From Cadophora sp. MPI-SDFR-AT-0126 (taxonomy: Eukaryota > Ascomycota > Leotiomycetes > Helotiales > Ploettnerulaceae): 64,000 bases of DNA. The stretch is from the NCBI GenBank assembly GCA_020747065.1, contig JAGMVK010000028.1:372001-436000 (forward strand), in the 5' to 3' direction. The notes under the pieces were generated by a model, which did no database searches, was not told the origin of the DNA, and saw only the letters and a program-made list of their open reading frames with translations. The first letter of the stretch is position 1, and each line of letters opens with the position of its first letter. The position numbers were made by a program, and so were the translations under genes. Positions 36,268 to 48,005 of this stretch are shown here, one piece after another.

Positions 36268-36957
36268 ATGGCCATGATCCCGGTTCCAACAAAGCTCATC
36301 GCAGGCGTCACAGTCCCTGATACGCCGCTCATTACAAAAGCACTTGAGTTTGCACGCGACAACACGAGCACCTTAGTCTATAACCACGTCGTTCGCTCAT
36401 GGCTTTTCGGGACTTTTATTGCCGATCGAATTCCTCATCTACAGGGGCGAGACAATGAACTTCACGCTGTTGCGGCAATCCTCCACGACCTCGGTTGGTC
36501 TAAGAACACCGACTTGGTTTCGAAAGATAAGCGCTTTGAAGTGGATAGTGCGAACGCAACAAGAGACTTCTTAGTGCGTGAAGGAAAGAAGGAGGAATGG
36601 GACGGACGTCGTCTGCAACTTGCTTGGGATGCTGTTGCTCTTCATACTACAGCTTCTATTGCTAAGCACAAAGAAATTGAAGTCCAGGCCTGCTTGTTTG
36701 GGATAGGAACTGATTTCGCTGGCCTGGGAGGGTCACCTGGTGGTGTATTGACGCAGGAGGTATGGGATGGGATTGTCAAGGAGTATCCTCGTGTAGGCTT
36801 CTCGAACGGCGTAAAGGAGATTCTGTGCGGTTTCTGTACAACTAAACCGGAAACAACCTATGACACCTTCATGGCGGATTTCGGAGCGAAGTTTGTAGAG
36901 GGGTACAATGAAGAGGGGCATCGGATAATGGATAGAGTTTTAGCTGCGAGGGATTAA
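36268..36957 (+). CDS. HD-domain protein, cyanamide-hydratase-like
   Basis: A single exon of 229 residues. The metal-binding HD signature is complete: His40 in YNHVVRSWLFG, His73-Asp74 in AILHDLGWSKN, and further candidates at His126 (DAVALHTTASI) and Asp149 (GIGTDFAG). KDKRFEVDSANATRDFL after the HD pair and GFCTTKPETTYDTFMADFG near the end are shared with the second copy at 39209-39967. In fungi this HD group includes cyanamide hydratase, which makes urea, and broader hydrolases. The exact substrate cannot be assigned. There is no targeting signal. The first ATG lies three codons before a second Met; both are plausible. Confidence 0.85.
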   Translation: MAMIPVPTKLIAGVTVPDTPLITKALEFARDNTSTLVYNHVVRSWLFGTFIADRIPHLQGRDNELHAVAAILHDLGWSKNTDLVSKDKRFEVDSANATRDFLVREGKKEEWDGRRLQLAWDAVALHTTASIAKHKEIEVQACLFGIGTDFAGLGGSPGGVLTQEVWDGIVKEYPRVGFSNGVKEILCGFCTTKPETTYDTFMADFGAKFVEGYNEEGHRIMDRVLAARD

Positions 36958-37705
36958 TTTGGCGATCTCTGTTTGAGGTTTGAGAACGCCGGTTTGTAGA
37001 TTATAGGTGAAGAGATTTCATGCAAATGCGGATTGACTTTCCATGATTTTCCAATCTAATGAAATACTGTGCAATACTGTGCGAGTCGATACCCTCTTGA
37101 CTAGCCAGCCTATGGGAAGTCTAATCATAAGCGACAGTATACACTTGCCACCGGCACTGCGAAATTAATCATCATGTAGTTTGCCTGAAGAAACTTCCCA
37201 AGAGATTCAACGTCCCTCCTGTCAAATTCATGTCTCAACAGCAGTACACTTTTTTGACATACTTTGCTATGTCCACGTCTCACGGGAGCGAGAAGGCAAT
37301 TATGTCACCGCCGGTTTTGAATGAAACCAATTTAGTCAGGCCGTGATAAAAATGGCCGCACGAATGATAAATACGGAGATGGATTGAGTAGAATTAATGA
37401 CCAGGCGAACTTCCTGTGACAACAGACATTCAAAGCTTATCCAGAGGTTCATACATCTCCATTTGCCCTATCCAGCCTTTACCATGTTTTCAGGCAAAAC
37501 AATGAACCTTAGAGCCAGATAGATCAAATATTGTTGTATGTAAAGTCCCAAGTTCGCCCTGGAAAATGCAAAAAAACTACGAATAGATTGAAATAATAGT
37601 CAATTTGAAGGCAGGTTTTCTGCGAATCTAGTAGGGTTCTTGAATGCCAAGCATAGCAATTATTCATTGGAGCCTTTATAAACTAGATCTCCTCCAACTT
37701 TCATT
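36958..37705. other. Intergenic region between HD gene and HD pseudogene
   Basis: AT-rich DNA without a supported ORF. It is the 3' flank of both the intact HD gene (left) and the broken copy (right). Confidence 0.4.
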
Positions 37706-38383
37706 TTAATTACGAATTCGGTTCCAAATTGCCCATTTTCCCTTAAGAGAGAACGATTCCAAGTATTTCGCCCCAATATCACCAACAAAAGTTATCATAT
37801 GTCGTTTCCGGCTTTGATATGCATAGTTGGCGCATAAGGTCGATAAAACCATCCTTCATTCGCAGCCTGGGAAACTCCTTATTAACCAGATCAAACTCCT
37901 CCTCTGTTACCAAACCTTGGCTGATTTACGGGCCTACGAGGTCCATATTAATCCCAAGAGTGCTTATAGCCACCTCGGCTTCCTTGTGAACTGCGATAGA
38001 TGGGATCGTATGCATGGCGATTGCATCACAACTAAGCTGCCGTTTTGTTGATCCCAACCAGAGGCCTCGCAGCGTAGGAAATCGCGGGCAGCGTTGGCGC
38101 TATCAATTTCAAATCTTTTGTCCTTAGGAACAAAGTGTGGTTGACTACAATCCTAAGCATGGTCGTGAAGGATTATACTAACAGCATAGAGTTCGGCATC
38201 GTAGTTCTATATGAGTGGATGCTTTGAGGCAATAATTGCGCCAAAAAGCCATAAGCGCACGACGTGGTTGTAAGTCAGATGAGAGCAGTGTCGACGAGCG
38301 AAATCGAGTGGTTTGGTGACCAGCTCCGTATCTGGGACCGCAATGCTAGCTAGAACGCGAGTTGGGTATTTTGATGTGTCCAT
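37706..38383 (-). pseudogene. Degenerate third copy of the HD-domain (cyanamide-hydratase-like) gene
   Basis: Reading the minus strand from ATG 38383 gives MDTSKYPTRV.., then VPDTELVTKPLDFARRH and LTYNHVVRLWLFGAIIAS. These align with the start of the intact gene at 36268. A stop interrupts the frame before NYDAELYAVSIILHD. KDKRFEIDSANAARDFLR follows after a damaged stretch. Further on, matching pieces (HKEAEVAISTLGINMDLVG, EEEFDLVNKEFPRLRM, SKPETTYDNF, DIGAKYLESFS) lie in shifting frames. At least two in-frame stops and several frameshifts are present, so no functional product is expected. It is closer to the 36268 copy than to the 39967 copy. Confidence 0.85.
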
Positions 38384-39208
38384 AGTCTAGAATTCGATCC
38401 TCGGCGGTTGATTACGAGAATACTTATCCGTAGGGAAGACTGACTAAGTTATAGAAGAGAACTAAGAGGATTGATGATATTTTCACAACTATCATCTGTA
38501 TTCATAGTGAGTGTAAGAGTAAAGATTTTCGTGGGAACATTATGAATTCTTATTGCATTCCTACAGGCCTACGCCTGACGCGGGCCGCCTGCATTAAAAA
38601 CACAGACTCAAATCCAAAGTCCACTTTTCTATCATGGAATATATTCTACCAACCATCTTCCTTGCTGAGCGCCGACGCCTCCTCCGCCGAAATGTGGCGT
38701 TAAGGATAAAAATTGAATTGGCCTCCTAACTGACAAGACCAAAATGAGTTATTCCAAGCTCCACTCAAGCGCACTTCAGCCACGTGAAACTCTATTGAAC
38801 AAGAGCTAGTAAAGGTGATTTTCTAGACTTATACTTACGGGTTTGAGCAGCTACATTTGGCCCAAGTACAATTCAAACAAAGTGGCTTTAGAGCAACTGG
38901 CCTAGTATTTTAGACTCAGACAAAGTCGACGGGGGTTCTGGTTAACTCGCTGATATCGTTGACTCGTTACGCTGTATAGTGGAGGGAATCTGCGTCGCTC
39001 ACCGCTCAACTTCTTTTCCGTGGTTCGATATACCGCTGCACGGCGGACGGCCGTACTGTATTCCTACATCGGCATGAGCACTAATTGTCGCCGTTTCAGA
39101 CCACTGACTGTCACAGGAAACGTGAGGGGATGGATAAGTATATATTTGATCAAAACGCGAAAGGGACTAATAAATCTATCTAACCCAGCCAGCAACCAAA
39201 CATGCATC
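38384..39208. other. Intergenic region
   Basis: No gene is supported. It contains the promoter side of the HD pseudogene and the 3' flank of the second intact HD gene. Confidence 0.4.
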
Positions 39209-39967
39209 TCAATCCTCCTCATATTTATCACACGCAGCAATAGCAGGGTAAAGAGTCCGCGGCCAAGTATGTGGAACGCGGTTTTTTGCAAACTCTTCCT
39301 TGCCGGTGCCGTTGCCGTCCATTCCATACACACTGCCAAAGTCGGCGACGAGGTTGTCGTATGTCGTCTCGGGCTTGAAAGCGCACAGACCGCACATGAT
39401 CTGGAGAAACTGGTCTGAAAAGCCAGCGCGGGGGAAGGCCCGGATCACCTCCTTGTACTCGTCGACCGTGATCAGCTCTCCAGGATAGTCGGGCCCGAAG
39501 AAGTCAACCATGACGCCGATGTGCGCAATCGCGACCTCGGGCTCCTTGTGGAGCGCAAAGGAGCCCGTGGCGTGCAGCGCAATCGCATCCCACATGAGCT
39601 GAACGCGGTGCTGGTCCCAACCGCCCGCCGCCGCCTCCTCCTCCTCCTCCAGGTAGGCGCGGGCCATGTTGGCACCGTCGACCTCAAAGCGCTTATTCTT
39701 GGACAGCAGGGACTTGTCCGTGGCCCAGCCTAAGTCGTGCATGATGTTGGAGTACACGATGAGCTCGACATCGAGCGGTTTAGCCCCGCGGCGCGGGAGC
39801 TTGCGTGAGACCAGAACTGCAAAATACGCGCTGCGAACACAATGGTTGACGGTGATGGGGCTGGTGATCTTCTTCAGGTGCTCCAAGGCACCGAGGATGA
39901 GAGGCGTCTGGGGCAAGCGGATGCCGCTCTTGGGCAGGTCGGGCAGAGGGGAATCCGACGACGACAT
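39209..39967 (-). CDS. HD-domain protein, cyanamide-hydratase-like (second copy)
   Basis: A single exon of 252 residues on the minus strand. It shares the family pattern with the copy at 36268: NHCVRSAYFAVLVS (His42), SNIMHDLGWATD (His77-Asp78), KNKRFEVDGANMARAYL, WDAIALHATGS, and CAFKPETTYDNLVADFG near the end. It is clearly diverged from the first copy, has an acidic EEEEEAAAGG insertion after the HD pair, and is much more GC-rich (third positions mostly G/C). The metal-binding residues are intact. The different base composition suggests an older duplication or a separate origin rather than a recent local copy. Confidence 0.85.
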   Translation of the reverse strand: MSSSDSPLPDLPKSGIRLPQTPLILGALEHLKKITSPITVNHCVRSAYFAVLVSRKLPRRGAKPLDVELIVYSNIMHDLGWATDKSLLSKNKRFEVDGANMARAYLEEEEEAAAGGWDQHRVQLMWDAIALHATGSFALHKEPEVAIAHIGVMVDFFGPDYPGELITVDEYKEVIRAFPRAGFSDQFLQIMCGLCAFKPETTYDNLVADFGSVYGMDGNGTGKEEFAKNRVPHTWPRTLYPAIAACDKYEED

Positions 39968-41842
39968 ATTCGAAAAGAGACGAGACGGAACAGATCAGAA
40001 CAGAACAGATGAAGTCTTCCTCGAGATGTGGGCTTTGAGGTCGACGAAGGTTTGATGAAGAAAGACAAGGGATTGTTTAAGGGTTCTGTTCTTGTCGGAT
40101 TTCGTCTCGTGCTACCTACTTATACTTCTAAAAGGTCACGCCCGGCCTCCTAACCGCGCCACGGGGTGGTGGAGAAGGAACTCAGACCGTGGTGGTTAGC
40201 AGAAAAGACTAATCAATAGGAAAGATGAGAGTGGGCAGTCCCTTACTGGTTGAGTATTATTTCTTCCAAAGCCCAAACAATTCTGTGGGTAAAAATTCAG
40301 TCGAGGTGTGGCTGTGGTGTTTACTGTAGACAATAATCATACGTGGCAAGGGCTGCGAGAGGCTTAGACGTCATGCGTGATGCATGTGATAATTGGCCGC
40401 AGGAATGCGGCAGCAGCCAGCCCATGTATATCCGGTATCTCATTCCTGTATATCCGAACGGATTAGTGATTACTACCGATCGATACACGGCCATTATGCT
40501 AATACAGCTTACAGTACAGTAAGAACAGCTAGCTGTGCTACGTCGGATTCCATGGGTGACACTTGGAGAGGGGTCCCTCGCACAAAATTCCATTCATGCG
40601 GCCTATTATTAACGCTAAATGTTTTGCGCCAGTGTTGTGTCCTATCCCCTTGCGCGCGGAATTGACGGCGGTGGCCGGTTATGTATACACTTGGCAAGTA
40701 AGGTACCTTTTTTTGCATCACATATAGGTGCCCTGAATATTGAACATGAAATGTTACAGTCATATAATATATCCATTGTAGCGAACCTGTAGCTTAGAGT
40801 CGTCCTTCTAGCTCTAAAAGTAATGTGAATATGCCCAACGGAGTTTGGCATAACCTTCTCTGTAAACTTCGGACGAAAACGCGTCTTGTGTGCATAGTAG
40901 ATGGCTGATTATAATAATCTATCTAGACTTGAAGATTCGCAAATGGGAAGTGATACCCATGAGAGTACCCATCTTGCCCGGTTGATGATAAGGGGTTACA
41001 ATATAGATTGCTAAGTTACGTACTCCTTGAAAGAATGCACAGTGAGAATGCGGCGTACCGCCTTCGGCGTGTCCGTACAGATGCCTCCTAGACTAATTAT
41101 ATGGCTGACGAGCTTGATAGGTAACTCCGATCTCTATGAGCTTTCGCCTTGAAAAAACTGGCCGATCAGTACTATGATATAGATATAGCAAAACAAAGGC
41201 GCACACACGACAAGCTAGAAAGTGTACTCACCTGAGTAACCACAGGCTGTTCCATGCTTGCCGTCGACAACATAAAACTGACTTGCTATGATAAGCAAAA
41301 GGTTAAGGTTCACCACGCAAAACATCCTCACAACGTCACAGGTACTCAACCTAAGCTCAGAATTATCCCCATTTACAATTACCCAGGTCTACGCCGGGGT
41401 AACAAGATAGTCCTTAACACAAACTAGGACGAGAAGCGACTTAATTTCTTTTGGGAAATCATCGGGGCGTTGCATAGCACGGTGCCCGATCAAACCGAGA
41501 AACCTAAGAGTGTTGTATGACATATCAAGCTTCGAATATCGGCTATGCCTTGCACACTTGACTAGTAATCATCAAATGTATATCCGGTAGTCGTGTAGTA
41601 TATCCGACTTGTTGCTCTCCTCGAAAACGATTTTTTTATAAAACAAATTTAGAGTCGTAGTATTGCGCGGAACACCTCACTCGTCGTGCCATAGATAATT
41701 AAGTGATGGGTCAAGACGAAAATCCTGACTCGCAACAGGAAATATGCAAGGCGATGTTCAAGGTGAGATGCCAAGTCTGAAGTGGAAATGAACTCCTGAT
41801 TTTCGTGCTGACAACCATCACCAACAATAGGATCTCGTTTGC
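39968..41842. other. Intergenic region grading into AT-rich DNA
   Basis: No gene is supported. GC content falls steadily towards the transposon on the right. Short open frames around 40320-40850 show no domain. Confidence 0.45.
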
Positions 41843-42154
41843 ATGGTTGCATGGAAAAATGCTGATTATGCTAATGACGGCACCAGAATATTCTTTTTCA
41901 CTGGACCAGTAGCAAATTTTACTATCAGAATTACGAAATTAGAACCAGAAAATTTAATGTTAATAGGTGAGGTTAATAAGTTAAAGAATACTACTGTAGT
42001 AGAGTTAATACTTAAGCAAGATACTAAAGAGGTCGCGAACTAGCTTATGATAACGCTATATATAGCAGAATTAGAAAACTAGTACCTAAAGAGAGATATT
42101 CATAATTAGGCTATTATAGTAGAAGATTTTAAAGTAAGTACTATAGATTATAAA
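41843..42154 (+). pseudogene. AT-rich relic interrupted by the LTR element
   Basis: A 66-codon open frame (41843-42043) continues with scattered stops up to the insertion site. It resumes after the element at 49916. TpA-rich composition suggests that it has also been hit by RIP. The protein (FTGPVANFTIRITKLEPENL) is not recognised; a transposon gene fragment is possible. Confidence 0.35.
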
Positions 42155-42376
42155 TGTAACGACGCAATATTACTAAGTGCAGTATCAAGTATGGGAGCAA
42201 GAGGGTAGGCAAATAGTAATATTATAGGTCTGGTATAAAGGAAATAAGAAGGTAAGGAGCTCTTACAGGGGAAGCGGTCTTATATATACACGAATCTAGT
42301 CCGGCTTCCGTCCGGTAATATTCCAGCTAAACCTGAGTACCCCTATTTCCAGCACTTCTGTCACTTTAATATTATA
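42155..42376 (-). repeat. 3' LTR of the gypsy element
   Basis: A 222-bp repeat beginning TGTAACGACGC. It ends ATTATA where the other copy has ATTACA. It aligns without gaps to 49694-49915, with about 18 mismatches by eye, every one a C/T or G/A transition. Confidence 0.95.
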
Positions 42377-42390
42377 TCACCCCCCTCCTA
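42377..42390 (-). other. Polypurine tract next to the 3' LTR
   Basis: On the minus strand the bases directly before the left LTR read TAGGAGGGGGGTGA. This is a typical plus-strand priming site and confirms that the element points left. Confidence 0.8.
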
Positions 42391-42849
42391 TAAGAGAGCT
42401 TACCCCTAAGCTCTGAATCGTATTTCCATGTAGAATTATCGTTGTATAAAACAGTAAAGATATATAGCTTTAGTAGGGAGATTCCGGAGGAAGTATTAAT
42501 CCGGTAATACTAGTTAATAATAATAGCAGTAGTAAGCGAGGTAGTAACCTAACTATAAAGCCGTCCGAAAGGCGTCCGAACTAAGTCTAGTAAGGCTATA
42601 ATCGCTTGCTATTGTGTGTGTTGTAGTACTTAATAGCGCAGATCTCCAGAATTCTGACTTTCTTCTTTAAATAACTATAACTTTAAGCTCTATAAGCGAA
42701 CCTTATATATAGAGATTTATCGATCTATATATATTACTAATACATTTTAATAGTCCGTATTAAACAAAATAAGTAATTCGAGAGTAAGTTAAGTTCTGAA
42801 TTCCTAGTAGTTTAGCAGTGATTCGGAGTTAATTCGGTGTATTAATATA

Positions 42850-43690
42850 AATAGTGCCTGCTCTAACTCCTATTAACGCCCTTAAGTCCGCTTACTGCAA
42901 GTATTATATCCGATACGTCCGCCTACTTGCTACGGAACTAGACTATATTTACGAGTTTAATAGCGCTAGAAGTAAGAAGTATACGTACTATAAGAAGTAA
43001 GCAGAAAAGTGCAATCCTATAAGTACTCCCTATTTCCTTTTCCTAAATCCCGATTATTATAAATGTAGTCCGATTATAATCCAGATAAGCTAAAATACTG
43101 ATTTCTGTATTAGATTCCGTACTATATAACTAAGGAATATTATAAGCTCTCCCTCGCTATTACTGCTAAAGATAATGAGGGTATTATTTCTGCCTCCTAA
43201 GAGATCGATGCCGGATTACGTGTTACTACTACTAATACCCCTAAGATATAGGGTAAGCTATAGTTAGAGTTATTAGAGGAAACTTGTACTCTTCGCCGGG
43301 CTATTACGGATCTGGCTATATAATAAGCTATAAGTTACCCCCTTTTCTTTTGTCTTTTTCTTCTGTTATAAGTTTCGCTTATAACTATCTCTATTTAGGA
43401 TAGAGATCTAGTTCTAGATATACTTGTTTTCCCCTGAGCGAGATTAGAATAACCTCCGATTAACGTATGAATAAGGTCTGGTTTTAGCCCTAAGCTAAAT
43501 CCGAGAGGAGATTACTGCCGGTACTATTAAGGTAGCTAAGACTGTTCGTTGTGGTAGTATTAAGCGTAAGAGAGTAGAGGGGGAGGAGGAGGAGAGAGAG
43601 TTACCGGCTTATTTCCGGGTAACTCGAAGTAGTAGACGCCTTAGTAGCGCAGGGGAGGAAGAGGAGATTCCAAATAACTTGGAATAGGGG
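42850..43690 (+). pseudogene. Antisense accessory ORF remnant inside the gypsy element
   Basis: Between the end of pol and the 3' LTR, the plus strand (opposite to pol) holds three long coherent blocks in coding-like frames. One is near 42858-43000 (ALTPINALKSAYCKYYIRYV..), one near 43170-43320, and one near 43500-43690 (IREEITAGTIKVAKTVRCGS.., then an acidic EGEEEERELPAYF). The stops that interrupt them are all TAA or TAG, consistent with C-to-T change of Gln codons. No known domain is recognised; a CxxC pair and basic and acidic tracts are visible. It is probably an accessory gene of the element, broken like the rest. Confidence 0.5.
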
Positions 43691-43939
43691 GAGAATAGGC
43701 CCTATTTCGGATTGGCTTCGTCGTTAGTTCTTTATAGCTATACCTTCGGTTAGACTTCTTATACGGGAGTAGCCCCTTGTAGCGAAACCGGTGAGATGTT
43801 CTGGCTGGGGTATAGTTGTAAGACCGCGGCGTTAGTACTTTGAATTAGAGGGTATTTAGATAGTCTGAATTAAACCTTATTTTACTATCTTACTAACTAG
43901 TTTATTATCTTCTAAGTAACTATAGTCGTCTTCTCTATT

Positions 43940-44280
43940 TTCCTATGCGACTAACTATTCAGGTAGGTTTCAGGGTAGTCCCGGAGTAGAAGAGTTAACT
44001 TAGTGAAAATCTCTTAACTTATAAAGCGACCCTATTAAATTAGACGCGTTATACTATATAGTATTAGAATCGTGGCCTACTTAACTGACTTAATACTTTA
44101 AGGTGTTACAGTATAATCGCGATACGAGAACTTCTTATACTTCCTATTCTTCTTATCCCTTAATTACCTCAGGGGGGTTTCGGGGCTATTCCTAACTAAG
44201 TAAGGGGTTATTTAGGTCTCGGAACAATAGCTTAAGAGTAAACATATTATAAATATTCGATCTTACAGGTAATTAGAGCT
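43940..44280 (-). pseudogene. Integrase C-terminal tail with chromodomain remnant
   Basis: Minus-strand translation shows the post-integrase pattern NIYNMFTLKLLFRDLNNPL followed by EVLASRL and VGHDSNT..YNAS, with the conserved Trp codons turned into stops. This is the chromodomain-type C-terminus seen in fungal chromoviruses. Confidence 0.6.
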
Positions 44281-44309
44281 AGTAAGAGTTCCCTACTTAA
44301 CGTAGAATT

Positions 44310-45350
44310 TCAAATAGCCCTTCCCATTAATTACCGAGCTTGCGACTTAGTCGGTGGCTTTTAAGGTTCTTAGTTAATAAGTATACTTTATCTCCTACTT
44401 GGAAATCAATAGGTCTGCGATACTGGTTTATAGCCTTTACTATGCGATCCTGCGTAGCCTGTATATTCGATTTAGCTAACTCCCACGCCTTTTTTATATA
44501 TTCTGCTACTACTTTAGTATTACGGTAGTTGAGCTTTTCTAGAGGAGTGGTAGCTTTAGGAGAGTTCTAATCTTAACTATTCCTCGGATCTGATCCGAAT
44601 TTGAGCTAGTATAGGGCTATACTAATGAAGGTATAAGGAAGGGTTATTTAAGCTCGATCTATTAACGGAATCAGCTCGCTCTAGTTGTCCTAGTAGAAGT
44701 TAACGAATGAGCGTAATCTTTAGTCGATATATTTATTTATAATCTCCGTCTGGCTATCGGTCTCCTTGTGATATGCTATAGAGAGCTTAATTTTAACGCC
44801 GATGATTCAGTAGAACTCTTTCTAAAATAACAAGACGAACTATAGCCCTCTGTCCGATATAATCGACTTCGGAGTATATCTGAATCAGTAGATCTACTAG
44901 ATAAAGAGTTTGGCAGTACTGCGTGCGTTAATATCTTAGTAGTAGGGAATCGTTATAGAATCCTTTCCTAAGCGATTGATAAATACTAGGATTCTATTAT
45001 AACTATACTTATCCTTTAGGAAATCCTTATAATCTATATATAAATACTATATAGGATAACTTGGAATTAGTAGTGAGTGGAGAAGACCTTACTATTTGGA
45101 ATACTTGGAGTACGAGAATTAATAGGCTCAGTAATTCCTTACGTACTAATTATAGTCTGAACCTATTCCGACTTAATGGTACTTCGGGGCTAGGAGTTAA
45201 TACGTCTTTAACCTACTAGGATAAGCGATAGACGGCTAGTCGTGTACTTCTTTAATTAACCTGGTGTAGAGCGGGGTATTACGTTGTACGTAGAGTCGAT
45301 CTTTAAAGAGTAGGAGTTTATCCTTAATCGAGTAGTCTTTAGGTAAGGAT
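44310..45350 (-). pseudogene. Integrase remnant
   Basis: Recognisable minus-strand blocks are PKSIISDRGL, IGVKIKLSIAYHKETDSQTE, and near 44330-44500 IQATQDRIVKAINQYRR and DFQVGDKVYLLTKN. These are the core (DRG, H-x-ETD) and C-terminal signatures of gypsy integrases. Numerous stops break them. Confidence 0.85.
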
Positions 45351-45599
45351 TTTCGCATGTCGGTAAAGGCAGTACGATTATCCTAATAAAGCTTTTCAAT
45401 AAGGTTAAAAGAGTCTAGGGGAGTATTCGGAGGAGCTTCTACCTCAGTAGTAGTTAATAGTGAGAGAGATGCTATAACTACGGAGGAAATAAACTGTTCC
45501 GCTAGCTCGGAATTAATATAGGGGTCGAGCCTTCTCGGTACTAGTAAGGTTTAGCTCCGACTATCTTTCTAGACTTATTTCTGTACTTCTAAATCCTAC

Positions 45600-47000
45600 T
45601 CCTGATAGCTTAAGATATCCGCCCTCTAGTTATCTTTACTAGAGGTATATATAATTTAGAAGTTAAAGTTAGAGAGAAATTCCATCTAACGAGCTTACTT
45701 AGCGGTAAGTACTTTAGTAGTTATGAAGTACTCTAGAGAGTAATAGTCCGAATATACCTTGATTCTGTTCTAAAGGGATATTAACTCTAGGCGCTACTTA
45801 TAAAAGCTTTCTATAATAGCGTACAGTTCTTTATTGTAGATTTCCTAGTTTAGCTCGTGACTATTAAGTACGTGCGAATAGAATCCGAGTAAGTACTATT
45901 GTTTGTTATCGTACTGTTATGATACTACTCTAGCGATTACCCTATTAGAAGTATCTGTTTCCAGCTTAGTAGGTAATTCCGGCTGGAAATAGTAAATCTA
46001 TTAAATTAATAATAACTGCTTTCGGAGCTCTTTAAATATAACGCGATACTCTTCTATCTAATTCCAGGCTACTGTAGGTCGAGTAAGTGTAAATAGAGGT
46101 TTAGTAATAAGCCCGAAGTTACGTATGAATTATCGGTAAAAACTACAGAACCCTAGGTACAACTTAACAGCTATTACAGTCTTAGGGTACTTCCAGTTGC
46201 GTAGTAGTTTAACCTTCTCCGGATCTACCTCGATACCCTTAGTAGTTACTATATAGCCCAGGTACTTAGTGCAAGTAACATGGAATTCGCATTTCTTAAT
46301 ATCAGCTTATAATCCAGCTTCTATTAAACGCTTTAGTACAGATTCTACGTAGGCCTGGTATTCCCTTATAGATTCGGAGTAGATTAGGATATTATCTAGG
46401 TAAGCTATACAGAAGTTATCTAGGTAGTTAAGGAGTACGTCGTTTATATAACGTTAGTATATACTAAGTCTATTATAAAGGCTAAATAGTAGTACCTTAC
46501 ACTTATATAATCCGTATCTAGTCCGAAACGTAGTATACTCCTCGGAGGCTAGATCTATACAGATACAGTTAAAAGCGGCCCGAATATCTAATTTTATAAA
46601 TATCTTTATATTCGACACTCTAGTAAGGAGCTCGTCGATTCAGGGGATTAGATAAGCGTCTTTTCGTGTGAGAGCATTTAGCTTGCGATAATTAATGCAG
46701 AATCGCAGACCTCTATCAGGCTTTTTAATAAAGAGTACAAGTAATATAAATAAGCTCTAGCTTGACTTAATAAAACCCTTATCTAGATTCTCCAAGAGGT
46801 ACTCCTTTATTACTTTAAGCTCCTCTGTTAATTAATAATAGAGAGGAGAGTAAGCGTTAAGTAATAGCCCCTTAAGATAAATCTTATAGTTATAATATTA
46901 ATAAGGTAGAAGAGTATCTATATCTTTCTTGGAAAATGCCGACTTTAGGTATTAGTACTATTTCGGAAGCCTTTCGGATAAGAGTCGAGCAGTGTTAGGA
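45600..47000 (-). pseudogene. Reverse transcriptase and RNase H remnant
   Basis: RT blocks on the minus strand include FIKLDIRAAFNCI, EEYTTFRTRYGLYKCKVL and the catalytic box read as YLDNILIYS near 46385-46415. The second Asp of YLDD has become Asn by G-to-A change. The RNase H tail near 45690-45740 reads EYFITTKVLTAKQARWMEFL. Many stops are present. Confidence 0.88.
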
Positions 47001-47464
47001 TCTTCCGGTTTATACTATTCTTATAAGATACAGTCTATCTTATAGATACTGGTTTAGAAGAACTCAGTATCTTTACGTTTTATATTAAAATAGAAAGCGT
47101 TTACGCTGATCTCATAGATAAATATAAATATAAGTAGTGTCCTTAATAGTTTATATTTTAATTTCCGGACCTATAAAGGTCCTTTACTTGCAGGGGATAA
47201 TATCAGGGCTAGTTCGGGAGCGACTCGGAGGAGATGTTCTCCTAGTATTTAAACTATAAAAGGGAGATATTTTCGTTGCATCTTATCCTTTTAGATTACC
47301 AGATCTCTGCAGTTTACGTCGCTCTAGTAGTCTTATCGTAGAGGGAGCTACGTGCGTGGAAAGAGTAAGACTAGCTCCCGAGACTATTGTTTAGTAGGCG
47401 GGTAATCAGATGGCCATAAAAATCGATTCTAGTCTATCTATAACTTAAGACAGAATCAACGTAT

Positions 47465-47790
47465 CTATTTAACGCTTATTATTATATCCTGCTTCCCTAG
47501 GTTAAGGATCACAAAGGGACAGTTATATACGCGTCGACTATTAATCGTTAAGTGTAGACGCATGTAGTAGGTAGCGTGGCTTCGAACGGAGTTCTGAAAA
47601 CCACAGATTAGTATAGTATGCAGGAGGGGCTGAATCTTCACTTCTAACGCCCTTAAAAGGCGTGTAGATATAGTCCGATTCATGAAGAGATAACTGTTTA
47701 CTCTAGTGTCTACTAATACAGAGAGTGCAACTCCTAATCCATTTATACTAAGTGTATAATTAACTACGAACTACTTCCCTCTCATTAGAG
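47465..47790 (-). pseudogene. Aspartic protease (retropepsin) remnant
   Basis: The minus strand reads ALSVLVDTRVNSYLFMN, where the catalytic DTG has become DTR by G-to-A change. It continues to a 72-codon open stretch containing RLHLTINSRRVYNCPFVILN and LGKQDIII, the usual downstream protease blocks. Confidence 0.82.
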
Positions 47791-47929
47791 AGTTCAAATC
47801 GAGTTTTAATAGATCATATTTACGTAGGCTTAAGAAGGAGTCTTTCCCTAGGCCTCTTCGTTTTCTTACACTTAATCTTCTTTACTCTCTACTATCTCTT
47901 TAGTATTATTATTAACTTCCTCCTTATTA

Positions 47930-48005
47930 AGGACCTAAACCTTAGCTGATTCAGGATAATCTGACTTATAGTATCCAAACTTTCCGCACTTATAATACTT
48001 CACTT
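47930..48005 (-). pseudogene. Gag zinc-knuckle remnant
   Basis: The minus strand reads YYKCGKFGYYKSDYPES. The CCHC pattern C-x2-C-x4-H-x4-C is recognisable, with three ligands changed to Tyr by G-to-A or C-to-T mutation. Confidence 0.75.
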
